A stretch of DNA of 64,000 bases from Amycolatopsis circi (GTDB taxonomy: Bacteria > Actinomycetota > Actinomycetes > Mycobacteriales > Pseudonocardiaceae), in assembly GCF_003385235.1 (NCBI RefSeq), contig NZ_PQIA01000017.1:22705-86704 (forward strand). Reading direction: 5' to 3'. Under the pieces are notes generated by a model. It was not told the origin of the DNA. It did not search any database and was given only the letters and a program-made list of their open reading frames with translations. Shown piece by piece: positions 19,485-28,633 of the stretch (its first letter is position 1; the number at the start of each line of letters is the position of its first letter). A program made the position numbers and the translations under genes.

Positions 19485-20336
19485 TCACTCCTTGGCGGCG
19501 GCCGGGGCGGCGGGCGCCGCTTCGGTCTTGTTCTTGCGGGCGGGCTTGAGGAACAGCGGCAGCACGATCGCCACGTAGACGACCCACGCGATCGCTTGCA
19601 GCACAGTGGTTTGCTGCGAATAGTTGAAGATCCCCTTGAGCAGCGCGCCGTACCAGGAGGTTTCCGGCAGCGTGCTCGACGCGTCGAAGGCGAGCGTGGT
19701 CAGTCCGGGAATGAACCCGGCCTCCTGCAGGTCGTGCAGGCCGTAGCCGAGGACACCGGCGGCGACGAACACCAGCAGCACGCCGGTGATCGTGAAGAAC
19801 TTCGCCAGGTTGAACCGCACCGCGCCGCGGTAGAGCAGGTAGGCGAGCACGATCGCGGCGGCGATCCCGATCACGAACCCGATCAGCGGCTGCAGGGTGT
19901 CGGACTGCGCGGTCTGCACGGCCGAGTAGAAGAAGACGGCGGTTTCGAGCCCTTCGCGGCCCACCGCGAGGAACGACAGCAGCAGCACCGCCGCCGGACC
20001 GACCTTGAGCGCGTCCTCCATCTTGCCGCGCAGTTCCGCCGCGATGTGCCGGGAAGCCTTGCGCATCCAGAAGATCATCGCGGTGACGAAGACGACCGCG
20101 ACGATGGAAAGAGTGCCGCCGAGCAGTTCCTGATGCTCGAAACTCAGCTGCGCGGTGCTGTAGGTGAGGATCGCGCCGACGCCGACCGACAGCAGCACCG
20201 CCGCGCCGACCCCGGGCCACACGAACCGCAGCGCGTGCCGTCGTTCGGTCTTGACCAGGAAGGCGACCAGGATGCTCACCACAAGCGCGGCTTCGAGGCC
20301 TTCGCGCAGCCCGATGAGCGCGCTCGAAAACACCAC
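19485..20336 (-). CDS. efeU: Iron permease EfeU (FTR1 family)
   Basis: A 283-residue oxidase-dependent iron transporter with seven predicted helices. The two REGLE iron-binding motifs of the FTR1/EfeU family are at residues 11-15 (LREGLEAALVV) and 127-131 (GREGLETAVFF). GTG start at 20336 with gaaggagga in front; a GTG one codon in is also possible. First gene of efeUOB, with two iron-box sequences upstream that point to repression by an IdeR/DtxR regulator when iron is plentiful. The C-terminus is Lys/Ala-rich. Confidence 0.95.
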   Translation of the reverse strand: MVFSSALIGLREGLEAALVVSILVAFLVKTERRHALRFVWPGVGAAVLLSVGVGAILTYSTAQLSFEHQELLGGTLSIVAVVFVTAMIFWMRKASRHIAAELRGKMEDALKVGPAAVLLLSFLAVGREGLETAVFFYSAVQTAQSDTLQPLIGFVIGIAAAIVLAYLLYRGAVRFNLAKFFTITGVLLVFVAAGVLGYGLHDLQEAGFIPGLTTLAFDASSTLPETSWYGALLKGIFNYSQQTTVLQAIAWVVYVAIVLPLFLKPARKNKTEAAPAAPAAAKE

Positions 20337-20372
20337 TGTTCAGTCCTCCTTCGACTACCTGACCTGATGTTT

Positions 20373-20391
20373 TTAGGTAAGGCTTGCCTGT
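20373..20391. promoter_or_regulatory. Iron box 1 upstream of efeU
   Basis: TTAGGTAAGGCTTGCCTGT agrees with the IdeR/DtxR consensus (TTAGGTTAGGCTAACCTAA) at 14 of 19 positions. It lies 37 bases upstream of the efeU start, where a bound repressor would block the promoter. Mirrored at 20906-20924. Confidence 0.6.
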
Positions 20392-20455
20392 AAGTCCAGA
20401 GGGAGTTTCGCTGAACGGGCCCGGCAAAACGGGCAAAACGACGTTCTGTGGATAG

Positions 20456-20474
20456 TTAGGTTAGGGTAACCGCA
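20456..20474. promoter_or_regulatory. Iron box 2 between efeU and the divergent gene
   Basis: TTAGGTTAGGGTAACCGCA agrees with the IdeR/DtxR consensus at 16 of 19 positions. It is 120 bases from efeU and 131 from the divergent start at 20605, so it may serve either promoter. Mirrored at 20823-20841. Confidence 0.55.
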
Positions 20475-20604
20475 GGTCAGAGCGTCGCCGAAGGATCACG
20501 TAACGAATTGTGTGACCTGGGCGGCTCCGGCCGTGAGTTAACCATCCGCTTGCCATTCGCCCAGTCCAGCGTCCCTCGGCCGGGTTCATCAGTAACCTGT
20601 CCGG

Positions 20605-20648
20605 GTGGCCGATACCACTCAGCCGACCATCGCCCCGTCTCCGGCGGG
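20605..20648 (+). pseudogene. 5' fragment of an unidentified gene, cut at the palindrome axis (left copy)
   Basis: A GTG-started frame begins MADTTQPTIAPSPAG and has read 14 full codons when it meets the axis; beyond it the frame runs through the complement of its own upstream region and stops at 20820. Only the first 14-15 residues can be native. A Pro/Thr/Ser-rich start like this is common in actinobacterial membrane or secreted proteins, but the gene cannot be identified. It is divergent from efeU. Confidence 0.5.
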
Positions 20649-20692
20649 CCCGCCGGAGACGGGGCGATGGTCGGCTGAGTGGTATCGGCCAC
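20649..20692 (-). pseudogene. 5' fragment of an unidentified gene, cut at the palindrome axis (right copy)
   Basis: Mirror of 20605-20648. It starts at GTG 20692 and reads toward the axis. Because the two fragments face each other head-on, neither can be the rest of the other. In the native genome the gene should continue past the axis into sequence missing from this window. Confidence 0.5.
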
Positions 20693-20822
20693 CCGGACAG
20701 GTTACTGATGAACCCGGCCGAGGGACGCTGGACTGGGCGAATGGCAAGCGGATGGTTAACTCACGGCCGGAGCCGCCCAGGTCACACAATTCGTTACGTG
20801 ATCCTTCGGCGACGCTCTGACC

Positions 20823-20841
20823 TGCGGTTACCCTAACCTAA
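20823..20841. promoter_or_regulatory. Iron box 2, right copy
   Basis: Reverse complement of the site at 20456-20474; 16 of 19 matches to the IdeR/DtxR consensus. With the other copies it puts four iron boxes within 470 bases around the axis. Confidence 0.55.
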
Positions 20842-20905
20842 CTATCCACAGAACGTCGTTTTGCCCGTTTTGCCGGGCCCGTTCAGCGAAACTCCCTCTG
20901 GACTT

Positions 20906-20924
20906 ACAGGCAAGCCTTACCTAA
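20906..20924. promoter_or_regulatory. Iron box 1, right copy
   Basis: Reverse complement of the site at 20373-20391, placed 37 bases before the right-arm efeU start. Confidence 0.6.
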
Positions 20925-20960
20925 AAACATCAGGTCAGGTAGTCGAAGGAGGACTGAACA

Positions 20961-21812
20961 GTGGTGTTTTCGAGCGCGCTCATCGGGCTGCGCGAAGGCC
21001 TCGAAGCCGCGCTTGTGGTGAGCATCCTGGTCGCCTTCCTGGTCAAGACCGAACGACGGCACGCGCTGCGGTTCGTGTGGCCCGGGGTCGGCGCGGCGGT
21101 GCTGCTGTCGGTCGGCGTCGGCGCGATCCTCACCTACAGCACCGCGCAGCTGAGTTTCGAGCATCAGGAACTGCTCGGCGGCACTCTTTCCATCGTCGCG
21201 GTCGTCTTCGTCACCGCGATGATCTTCTGGATGCGCAAGGCTTCCCGGCACATCGCGGCGGAACTGCGCGGCAAGATGGAGGACGCGCTCAAGGTCGGTC
21301 CGGCGGCGGTGCTGCTGCTGTCGTTCCTCGCGGTGGGCCGCGAAGGGCTCGAAACCGCCGTCTTCTTCTACTCGGCCGTGCAGACCGCGCAGTCCGACAC
21401 CCTGCAGCCGCTGATCGGGTTCGTGATCGGGATCGCCGCCGCGATCGTGCTCGCCTACCTGCTCTACCGCGGCGCGGTGCGGTTCAACCTGGCGAAGTTC
21501 TTCACGATCACCGGCGTGCTGCTGGTGTTCGTCGCCGCCGGTGTCCTCGGCTACGGCCTGCACGACCTGCAGGAGGCCGGGTTCATTCCCGGACTGACCA
21601 CGCTCGCCTTCGACGCGTCGAGCACGCTGCCGGAAACCTCCTGGTACGGCGCGCTGCTCAAGGGGATCTTCAACTATTCGCAGCAAACCACTGTGCTGCA
21701 AGCGATCGCGTGGGTCGTCTACGTGGCGATCGTGCTGCCGCTGTTCCTCAAGCCCGCCCGCAAGAACAAGACCGAAGCGGCGCCCGCCGCCCCGGCCGCC
21801 GCCAAGGAGTGA
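20961..21812 (+). CDS. efeU: Iron permease EfeU, right-arm copy
   Basis: Identical to the protein at 19485-20336: FTR1-type iron transporter with REGLE motifs at residues 11-15 and 127-131. GTG at 20961 behind gaaggagga. The two efeU copies fire away from the axis, and each keeps its own iron boxes. Confidence 0.95.
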   Translation: MVFSSALIGLREGLEAALVVSILVAFLVKTERRHALRFVWPGVGAAVLLSVGVGAILTYSTAQLSFEHQELLGGTLSIVAVVFVTAMIFWMRKASRHIAAELRGKMEDALKVGPAAVLLLSFLAVGREGLETAVFFYSAVQTAQSDTLQPLIGFVIGIAAAIVLAYLLYRGAVRFNLAKFFTITGVLLVFVAAGVLGYGLHDLQEAGFIPGLTTLAFDASSTLPETSWYGALLKGIFNYSQQTTVLQAIAWVVYVAIVLPLFLKPARKNKTEAAPAAPAAAKE

Positions 21813-21814
21813 CC

Positions 21815-22966
21815 GTGCCCCAGTTCCGCAAAACCTCGACGGCTGTGCTGACCGGCCTCGGCGCGCTCGTCGCGCTGACCGCCTGCGACAGCACGAACTC
21901 CGCGTCCGGTCCGTCCGGCGCGGCCGCGGGCGGGCCGATCAAGGTCGAGGCGTCCGACACCGCCTGCTCGGTTTCGGCGACGACCGCGGCCGCGGGCAAC
22001 CTGACCTTCGAGATCGCCAATAAGGGCAGCAAGGTCACCGAGTTCTACCTCTACGCCGAGGGCGACCGGATCATGGGCGAGGTCGAGAACATCGCGCCGG
22101 GGCTGAACCGGCGGCTCATCGTCGAGGTCCCGGACGCGGGCAAGTACCAGACCGCGTGCAAGCCGGGCATGGCGGGCAACGGCATCCGCGGCGACTTCAC
22201 CGTCACCGGCGGCGCGCAGGGCCAGAGCAACGCCAGCGCGCAGAAGACCGCTGCCACCAAGAGCTACGCGACCTACGTCGAGAACAACAGTTCGGCGCTG
22301 GAGACCGAAACCGCGAAGTTCGTCGCCGCGGTCAAGGCGGGCAAGGTCGAGGAGGCGAAGGCCGAGTACGCGCGCACTCGCGTGTTCTACGAGCGGATCG
22401 AGCCGGTCGCGGAGAAGTTCGGCGACCTCGACCCGTCGATCGACGCCCGCGAGGCCGACGTCGAGCCGGGCCAGCAGTTCACCGGCTTCCACCGGCTGGA
22501 GAAGGACCTGTGGACCACCGGCCTGAAGCCGGACAGCCCGCAGATCGCGGACAAGCTGCTCACCGACGTGAAGGCGCTCGTCGCCAAGACCAAGACACTG
22601 CAGCTGAGCGTCCTGGACCTGGCCAACGGCGCGAAGGGCCTGCTCGACGAGGTCGCGACGAAGAAGATCACCGGCGAGGAGGAGACCTTCTCGCACACCG
22701 ACCTGTGGGACTTCCAGGCCAACCTGGACGGTTCCAAGGGTGCGATCGCCGCGCTGCGGCCGATCCTGCAGGAGCGCGACGCGACCCTGGTGTCCACTTT
22801 GGACAAGGAGTTCGCGAACGTGCAGGGGCTGCTGGACAAGACTCGCGCCGGAGACGGTTTCAAGTACTACAACGAACTCTCCCAGGACCAGATCAAGGCG
22901 TTCGCCTCGGCGGTCGACGCGCTCAGCGAGCCGCTGAGCAAGGTCGCGGAGGTCGTGGCGCGGTGA
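21815..22966 (+). CDS. efeO: Iron uptake lipoprotein EfeO, right-arm copy
   Basis: Identical to 18331-19482. Lipobox LTAC, cupredoxin-like domain then M75 imelysin domain with HRLE. Starts two bases after efeU with aaggag upstream and overlaps efeB by four bases, so the operon structure is complete in this arm. Confidence 0.93.
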   Translation: MPQFRKTSTAVLTGLGALVALTACDSTNSASGPSGAAAGGPIKVEASDTACSVSATTAAAGNLTFEIANKGSKVTEFYLYAEGDRIMGEVENIAPGLNRRLIVEVPDAGKYQTACKPGMAGNGIRGDFTVTGGAQGQSNASAQKTAATKSYATYVENNSSALETETAKFVAAVKAGKVEEAKAEYARTRVFYERIEPVAEKFGDLDPSIDAREADVEPGQQFTGFHRLEKDLWTTGLKPDSPQIADKLLTDVKALVAKTKTLQLSVLDLANGAKGLLDEVATKKITGEEETFSHTDLWDFQANLDGSKGAIAALRPILQERDATLVSTLDKEFANVQGLLDKTRAGDGFKYYNELSQDQIKAFASAVDALSEPLSKVAEVVAR

Positions 22967-24237
22967 CATCTCAAGCCGGGACCGAAGAGGGAACCCAGGT
23001 CTCCCGCCGGAAGCTGTTCGGGCTGGCCGGCGCGGGTGTCGCGCTGGCCGGCGCGGGCGCGGCAGCCGGCGTCGGCTTCGACCGGCTCGGCGGCGACCCC
23101 CCTGCCGCGGCCGCGACGTCCACGGTCGACTTCCACGGCGAGCACCAGGCCGGGATCGTCACCCCGGCGCAGCCGAACCTGCACTTCGCCGCCCTCGACG
23201 TGACGACGAAGGACGCCAAGAAGCTCCGCGAGCTGCTGCGCACCTGGACGGCCGCGGCACGGCGGATGACGGCGGGCCAGGAGGTCGGTCCGAACGGCGC
23301 GCTCGGCGGGTCCGCGCAGGCCCCGCCGGACGACACCGGCGAGGCGCTCGACCTGCCCGCCTCCGACCTGACGCTGACGATCGGCTTCGGCCCCTCGCTC
23401 TTCGACGACCGGTTCGGCCTTGCCTCGAAGCGTCCGCCGCAGCTGATCGATCTGCCCGTGTTCCCGAAGGACAAGCTCGACCCGGCCCGCAGCGGCGGCG
23501 ACCTGTGCATCCAGGCCTGCGCGAACGATCCGCAGGTGGCGGTGCACGCGGTCCGCAACCTGGTGCGGCTGGGCTTCGGCGTCACCGAGGTGCGCTGGTC
23601 GCAGCTCGGGTTCGGCCGCAGCTCGTCGACGTCGCGCTCGCAGCAGACGCCGCGCAACCTGTTCGGTTTCAAAGACGGCACCAACAACGTCAAGGCCGAG
23701 GACACCGACGTGCTCCGCGACCAGGTGTGGGCGCAGGCCGGCGACGGTCAGGCGTGGATGGCCGGCGGCACGTACCTGGTGGCGCGCCGGATCCGGATGC
23801 ACATCGAGACCTGGGACCGCGAGACGCTCGCCGGGCAGGAGAAGATTGTCGGGCGTTCCAAGGGAACCGGGGCGCCGCTCGGGCAGACCGGCGAGTTCGA
23901 CCAGGTCGATCTTCAGGTCGGCGGCGCGGGCGGGACACCGCTGATCGCCGAGGACGCGCACGTCCGGCTGGCCTCGCGCCAGACCCGCAACGGCGTGCAG
24001 ATCCTGCGCCGCGGCTACAACTTCGTCGACGGCTCCGACGGCGTCGGGCACCTTGAGGCGGGCCTGTTCTTCCTGGCGTTCAACCGGGATACGCGCACGC
24101 AGTACGTCCCGATGCAGCAGGTGCTCTCGTCCAAGGACGCGATGATGGAGTACCTGCAGCACACCGGTTCCGCGCACTTCGCGATCCCGCCGGGCCTCAC
24201 CCCGACCAGCGACTGGGGTGCCGGGCTCTTCGCCTGA
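22963..24237 (+). CDS. efeB: DyP-type peroxidase EfeB, right-arm copy
   Basis: Identical to 17060-18334. Tat signal with SRRKLFG, DyP motif FGFKDGTNN. Exported haem peroxidase completing the EfeUOB iron-uptake system. The next gene on this strand starts about 105 bases later and has its own ribosome-binding site. Confidence 0.93.
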   Translation: MTSQAGTEEGTQVSRRKLFGLAGAGVALAGAGAAAGVGFDRLGGDPPAAAATSTVDFHGEHQAGIVTPAQPNLHFAALDVTTKDAKKLRELLRTWTAAARRMTAGQEVGPNGALGGSAQAPPDDTGEALDLPASDLTLTIGFGPSLFDDRFGLASKRPPQLIDLPVFPKDKLDPARSGGDLCIQACANDPQVAVHAVRNLVRLGFGVTEVRWSQLGFGRSSSTSRSQQTPRNLFGFKDGTNNVKAEDTDVLRDQVWAQAGDGQAWMAGGTYLVARRIRMHIETWDRETLAGQEKIVGRSKGTGAPLGQTGEFDQVDLQVGGAGGTPLIAEDAHVRLASRQTRNGVQILRRGYNFVDGSDGVGHLEAGLFFLAFNRDTRTQYVPMQQVLSSKDAMMEYLQHTGSAHFAIPPGLTPTSDWGAGLFA

Positions 24238-24342
24238 CCAGTACAAACCTCCCCGGCTCGCCACTGCGTGAGACCGGTTGCCGGTGCCTTCCGGGCAAGC
24301 GACGGTGACCGCGTTCATCCGCGCGAGGTGAGGAGTTCGGTC

Positions 24343-25407
24343 GTGGTCGCTGTGGCACAGCCGCGGTTCGGGGTGTGGGCGGTCGTCTACGGGTCGTGGG
24401 GCCCGTTCGATCATCCGGACGATCCGGTGGACGCGAGCTGGGAACGCAACCGGCGGCTGATCGTCGAGGCCGACCGGCTCGGCTTCGATTCGACGCTCAT
24501 CGCGCAGCACGTGGTGAACCCGTTCGGCGACGAACTGGACCAGCTGGAGACCTGGACGTCCGCAGCGGCGCTCGCCGCGCTCACCGAGCGGATCGAGATC
24601 GTCGCGGCGATCAAGCCGTATCTCGTGCATCCGGTGGTACTGGCGAAGCAGGCGCTGCAGATCCAGGAGATCAGCGGCGGCCGGTTCGGGCTGAATCTGG
24701 TGAACGCCTGGTACAAGCCGGAATTGGCGCGAGCCGGCATTCCGTTCGCCGAGCACGACGCGCGGTACGAGTACGGCCGCGAATGGATCAGCGTCGTGCG
24801 CGGGTTGCTGTCCGGCGAGCGGGTTTCGTTCGAGGGCAAGCATTTCCAGGTCGACGGATACCAGCTGCGTCCTGCTGGTTCGGCGCCGGCCGTGTACGTC
24901 GGCGGCGAGTCGGACCCGGCGCGGGCGCTGGTGGCGGACAAGGCCGACGTGTGGTTCATCAACGGGCAGCCTCGGGAGAACGTCTCCCGGCTGATCGCGG
25001 ACGTCGCTGCCCGCCCGCGCGTCGGCCCGCCAGTCCGATTTGGACTGTCCGCCTTCGTGGTGGCTCGCGAAACCGACGCCGAGGCGGAAGCGGAGCTGGC
25101 GGCGTTGTGGGAACTGGCCGAGGCGGGCAAGGCGCGCTGGGAGGCGCTGGTCGCGGACGCCGATCCGAAGGCGGTGATGTTTCAGACGTTCGCGAAGTAC
25201 CCGCACATAGGCACGAACGGCGGCACCGCGGCCGGTCTGGTGGGCAGTTACGACACCGTGGCGCAGCGGATCCGCGAGTGGGCGGACCTGGGAATCGAGA
25301 CGTTTATGCTGCAATTTCAGCCCTTCGAAGCGGAGATGCGCCGGTTCGCCGAGCACGTGCTCCCCCGCGTGCGCTTGACTTCAAGCAAACTTGAACTTGC
25401 ACGGTAG
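24343..25407 (+). CDS. LLM class flavin-dependent oxidoreductase (SfnG-like), right-arm copy
   Basis: Identical to 15890-16954. Luciferase-like monooxygenase fold with LGFDSTLIAQHVVNP and GGRFGLNLVNAWYK. GTG at 24343 with gaggtgaggag upstream. Its stop (TAG) sits inside the ribosome-binding region of the PPOX gene that follows. Confidence 0.8.
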   Translation: MVAVAQPRFGVWAVVYGSWGPFDHPDDPVDASWERNRRLIVEADRLGFDSTLIAQHVVNPFGDELDQLETWTSAAALAALTERIEIVAAIKPYLVHPVVLAKQALQIQEISGGRFGLNLVNAWYKPELARAGIPFAEHDARYEYGREWISVVRGLLSGERVSFEGKHFQVDGYQLRPAGSAPAVYVGGESDPARALVADKADVWFINGQPRENVSRLIADVAARPRVGPPVRFGLSAFVVARETDAEAEAELAALWELAEAGKARWEALVADADPKAVMFQTFAKYPHIGTNGGTAAGLVGSYDTVAQRIREWADLGIETFMLQFQPFEAEMRRFAEHVLPRVRLTSSKLELAR

Positions 25408-25411
25408 GTGC

Positions 25412-25822
25412 ATGTTCACCGACGCAGAACTCAGCTACCTGGCCGGCCAGCCCCTCGCCCGGGTCGCCACCCAGCAGCCGAACGGAACCCTGCAGGTCAG
25501 CCCGGTCGCGTTCTCCTGGAATCCGGAAACACAGACGATCGACGTGACCGGGTACAACCTGACGAAGAGCCGGAAGTACCGCAACGTCGAGGCCAACGGG
25601 CAGGTCGCCATCGTGATCGACGACCAGCCCTCGACGACGCCGATGCGCATCCGCTGCCTGGAGATCCGGGGCCGGGCGGAAGCCGTGCCGGACGCCTTCG
25701 CACCGGACGGCCACCTCGACGGCGCCGTCATCCGCATCCACCCGCAGCGCATCATTAGCATGGGCATCGACGACCCCGACCGCGAACCGCTCGAGGTGAA
25801 GCCGAACAACCGGAACGTGTGA
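25412..25822 (+). CDS. PPOX-class F420-dependent oxidoreductase, right-arm copy
   Basis: Identical to 15475-15885: a 136-residue split-barrel oxidoreductase. Four bases downstream of the LLM gene, converging on the ABC operon with a shared hairpin at 25840-25865. Confidence 0.83.
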   Translation: MFTDAELSYLAGQPLARVATQQPNGTLQVSPVAFSWNPETQTIDVTGYNLTKSRKYRNVEANGQVAIVIDDQPSTTPMRIRCLEIRGRAEAVPDAFAPDGHLDGAVIRIHPQRIISMGIDDPDREPLEVKPNNRNV

Positions 25823-25839
25823 AGACGCGCCAGTCCGCA

Positions 25840-25865
25840 GTCCCGCCCCTGCCCGGGGGAGGGAC
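25840..25865. terminator. Hairpin between convergent genes, right copy
   Basis: Mirror of 15432-15457. GC stem GTCCC/CCCC with a six-base loop; likely terminates transcription from both sides. Confidence 0.5.
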
Positions 25866-25899
25866 GGGGCTGCGCCTGGCTTCACCGGTCCGCTGACTC

Positions 25900-26463
25900 T
25901 CAACGACGAGCACCCGCCACCGTGTAGGCCGCCGATCCCGCCACGAACAGCAACCCGGCCGTCCACCACGCCGCCGCGGCGTCTGCTGTCGCCATCGGCC
26001 AGGCCACGACGTCGTAGACCTTGCCGACGCCTTCCGGGACGAATGCCGCCGTCATCGCCCAGCCCATCGGCAGCGTCCAGCCGAACTGGCCGCCGAACAG
26101 CGTGGCTGCCAACCCGGTCAGGCCGAGGAGCCCGGCCGCGTTGCGAAGGATCCAGCTCGCGCCCATCGGGAGATCGACAAGGCCTTGTGCCGCAACCATT
26201 ACGCCGCCTGCCACCGCACCGATCAGCAGGAGGTGCGTCAGACGCCGGGGCGGCCAGCGGAAGGAGGCCGTGCGGTCCAGGTCGAGATCCTGTCCGCTGA
26301 GGCCCACGCCTGCTACCGCGACTGCGGCACCGAGGGTGACTGTCGCGAAGAGCGTCGTCCAGTTGCTGCCCAGGAGCGGCGGAAGAACGACGGCACAGAG
26401 CAACAATGCCGCCAACGACACTGCGAGGTGGCGCGAACGCGCGTACAGCGCTATCCATCGCAT
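25900..26463 (-). CDS. Small polytopic membrane protein of the ABC operon, right-arm copy
   Basis: Identical to 14834-15397. A 187-residue protein with five or six hydrophobic helices, last gene of the sigma/ABC operon, overlapping the permease stop by one base. Confidence 0.75.
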   Translation of the reverse strand: MRWIALYARSRHLAVSLAALLLCAVVLPPLLGSNWTTLFATVTLGAAVAVAGVGLSGQDLDLDRTASFRWPPRRLTHLLLIGAVAGGVMVAAQGLVDLPMGASWILRNAAGLLGLTGLAATLFGGQFGWTLPMGWAMTAAFVPEGVGKVYDVVAWPMATADAAAAWWTAGLLFVAGSAAYTVAGARR

Positions 26464-27809
26464 CAGCGCGCACCTTCCATGAGAACCTTCAGCGGGTCAC
26501 CGGTGCAGGTCAGTTCCAGTTGCCGCGCCGCGGCGACCCGGGCGGTCTGTTCCGCCGCCGGCACGGCCTTCAGCGCGGACCACGCCGGGTCCGTCCGGGT
26601 CTGCAGCGGAGGCTCGGTATACGAACGCGGCGGCGCGTACGAACCGACCAGCCACTGCGCCATTACCCAGCGCGCGGCATCCTCACGGTCGTTCTTCTCA
26701 CCTGTGTAGGACGAGGCATGACAGGGCAGCGTCCCCGCACCGCTCAGCAGCGTCACGGTGAGGCTGTGGCCGCTTTTGTCGTACATCGCATAGGAGTCCC
26801 GCTGCATCAGGAGCCGGGACGGATCTCGAGGACTCACTTTGGTGTTGCCGAACGACACCGTCGATTCCTCGACCCGGCCCGGACGTTGCGGCAGTTTCTC
26901 CAGCAGCCGCATGGCTTCCTTGCCGGGGCCGGCCACAGTGGACAGCCAATCCTCGTGCAGCCGCGTGACGCACACCGGGCCGTCGCACACGAGGGCGGCG
27001 GCCGCCTTGTCGACGATGTAGTTGTTCTCCGCAGCGGCCGGGAACAACGGCAAGGCCACTGCCAGCCCTGCCGCCACCGGGAGCAACGCGAGCGCCTTGA
27101 TCCGCGCCGAACTGGCGAGCAGCAACAGGAAGCCAGCCGCGGAGAGCCCCAGCAGCCAGCACAGCTGCCCGATCTGCACCCCTGGCGCTGGCACGTCGAA
27201 CGGACCTCGCGGCACCAACTGCCCGATTCCGAGCAACGCGGCCGGATTCGGCACCCGGTCGGTCTCGCCCGACGCCTGCAGCACCAGTCCGCCGACCAGT
27301 GCGACGACCGCGACCGCCGGCGCGGTGATCGGATACGGCAGCAGCCGCCCGAGCCCCAGTCCCAGCGCCACCCCGGCGACCACGGACAGCACGCCGAGCA
27401 GCAGTTGCGTCATCCACGCCGCGGTGAACATCCCGCCGTCAGCCACGACCTGCCCGACCCCGGCGGCGACAAGCACCAGGTAGCCGACCACCGCGGCGAG
27501 CCCGACCGCGGACGCGAGCGTCCTGGCCCGCTGTCCGGCGGGTCGTGGCGTGGATTGGAACAGTTCGCTGACGCCGGCGCGGGCGTCCCGCATGCCCTGG
27601 ATCGCCGCGGCCCCGACGATGATCGGCCACAACAGCACCAGCAGATAGCGGGACCACCGGACCGCGGTCAGCCAGGTGGCGTCCCAGGCCGCGGAGCCGT
27701 GGCTCCACGGCCCAGGGGACAACAGCAGCAACCCCAGGCCTACCGCCAGGAACACGACGGGCACCCACGGGGCGACGGTGCGCCGGAGTTCGGTCCGGAA
27801 CGCGCTCAT
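26463..27809 (-). CDS. ABC transporter membrane protein with extracytoplasmic domain, right-arm copy
   Basis: Identical to 13488-14834. A 448-residue permease-like protein whose C-terminal 190 residues form a four-cysteine outer domain (VCDGPVCV pair first). Start overlaps the ATPase stop. Confidence 0.8.
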   Translation of the reverse strand: MSAFRTELRRTVAPWVPVVFLAVGLGLLLLSPGPWSHGSAAWDATWLTAVRWSRYLLVLLWPIIVGAAAIQGMRDARAGVSELFQSTPRPAGQRARTLASAVGLAAVVGYLVLVAAGVGQVVADGGMFTAAWMTQLLLGVLSVVAGVALGLGLGRLLPYPITAPAVAVVALVGGLVLQASGETDRVPNPAALLGIGQLVPRGPFDVPAPGVQIGQLCWLLGLSAAGFLLLLASSARIKALALLPVAAGLAVALPLFPAAAENNYIVDKAAAALVCDGPVCVTRLHEDWLSTVAGPGKEAMRLLEKLPQRPGRVEESTVSFGNTKVSPRDPSRLLMQRDSYAMYDKSGHSLTVTLLSGAGTLPCHASSYTGEKNDREDAARWVMAQWLVGSYAPPRSYTEPPLQTRTDPAWSALKAVPAAEQTARVAAARQLELTCTGDPLKVLMEGAR

Positions 27810-28612
27810 CACCAGGCTCCCTTCCCCTGCGCGTGGCCGAGCAGCGCCGAATAACCGCGCTCGATCGGACTGTCGCCGACGTCCGCCTCGCTGCCCGCCG
27901 CGGCCAGATCCGCAGGCGTGCCTTGGAAAACCAGCTTCCCGGCGGCGAACAGGACGACGTCCGAGCACGCTGCGGCGACGTCTTCGACCAGGTGAGTAGA
28001 GACGACGACGCACGCGTCCCGGCCGATCTCCTGCAGCAGCTCCCGGAACCGCAGGCGTTGTGCGGGATCGAGCCCGGCGGTGGGTTCGTCGAGCAGCAGG
28101 AGCACTGGGTCGTTCACTATCGCCTGTGCGATGCCGACGCGGCGGACCATGCCGCCGGACAAGGTCTTCATTTTGTCCTCGGCACGCTCGGCGAGACCGA
28201 CCCGTTCGATCGCGCGCTGCACCGCGCCCGGCACCTCCTGTTTCGGCATTTCCTTGAGCCACGCCAGGTATTCGACGAACTCGCGGACGGTGAACCGCTT
28301 GTAGTACCCGAAGTTCTGCGGCAGATAGCCGATCCGGCGGCGCAGGGTGCGCTGGTCGAAACGCCCCCCGATCGGCTCTCCGAGCAGCGCCAGCTTGCCT
28401 TCGGTCGGCCGCAGGACCGTGGCCAACGTGCGGATCAACGTGGTTTTGCCCGCGCCGTTCGGCCCGAGCAGGCCGTGCACCCCCGTGCCGAGCGCGAGGT
28501 CGAGGCCGTCGACCGCCATGCGCTTGCGGCCGACCCGCACTTTCAGTCCCTGTGCCTGGATTTCCCAGGCGTAGGTCGCCGGAGCGACCTCGGCGGCTTC
28601 CACAGCCCGCAT
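27809..28612 (-). CDS. ABC transporter ATP-binding protein, right-arm copy
   Basis: Identical to 12685-13488. Walker A GPNGAGKTT, signature LSGGMVRRVG and Walker B LLLLDEPTAGLDP are all intact; energises the adjacent membrane proteins. Confidence 0.93.
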   Translation of the reverse strand: MRAVEAAEVAPATYAWEIQAQGLKVRVGRKRMAVDGLDLALGTGVHGLLGPNGAGKTTLIRTLATVLRPTEGKLALLGEPIGGRFDQRTLRRRIGYLPQNFGYYKRFTVREFVEYLAWLKEMPKQEVPGAVQRAIERVGLAERAEDKMKTLSGGMVRRVGIAQAIVNDPVLLLLDEPTAGLDPAQRLRFRELLQEIGRDACVVVSTHLVEDVAAACSDVVLFAAGKLVFQGTPADLAAAGSEADVGDSPIERGYSALLGHAQGKGAW

Positions 28613-28633
28613 CGGTGTCCCCTCTCGTTTCCG

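Noticed and set aside
20640..20657. Short GC palindrome at the axis as a pre-existing hairpin or telomere loop
   Set aside because: Any spacer-free fold-back junction gives a perfect palindrome at its centre, so it carries no independent evidence for a natural hairpin.
20477..20820. Two 71-residue frames crossing the palindrome axis
   Set aside because: After about 15 codons each reads the complement of its own upstream DNA, so the full products are created by the junction and are not native.
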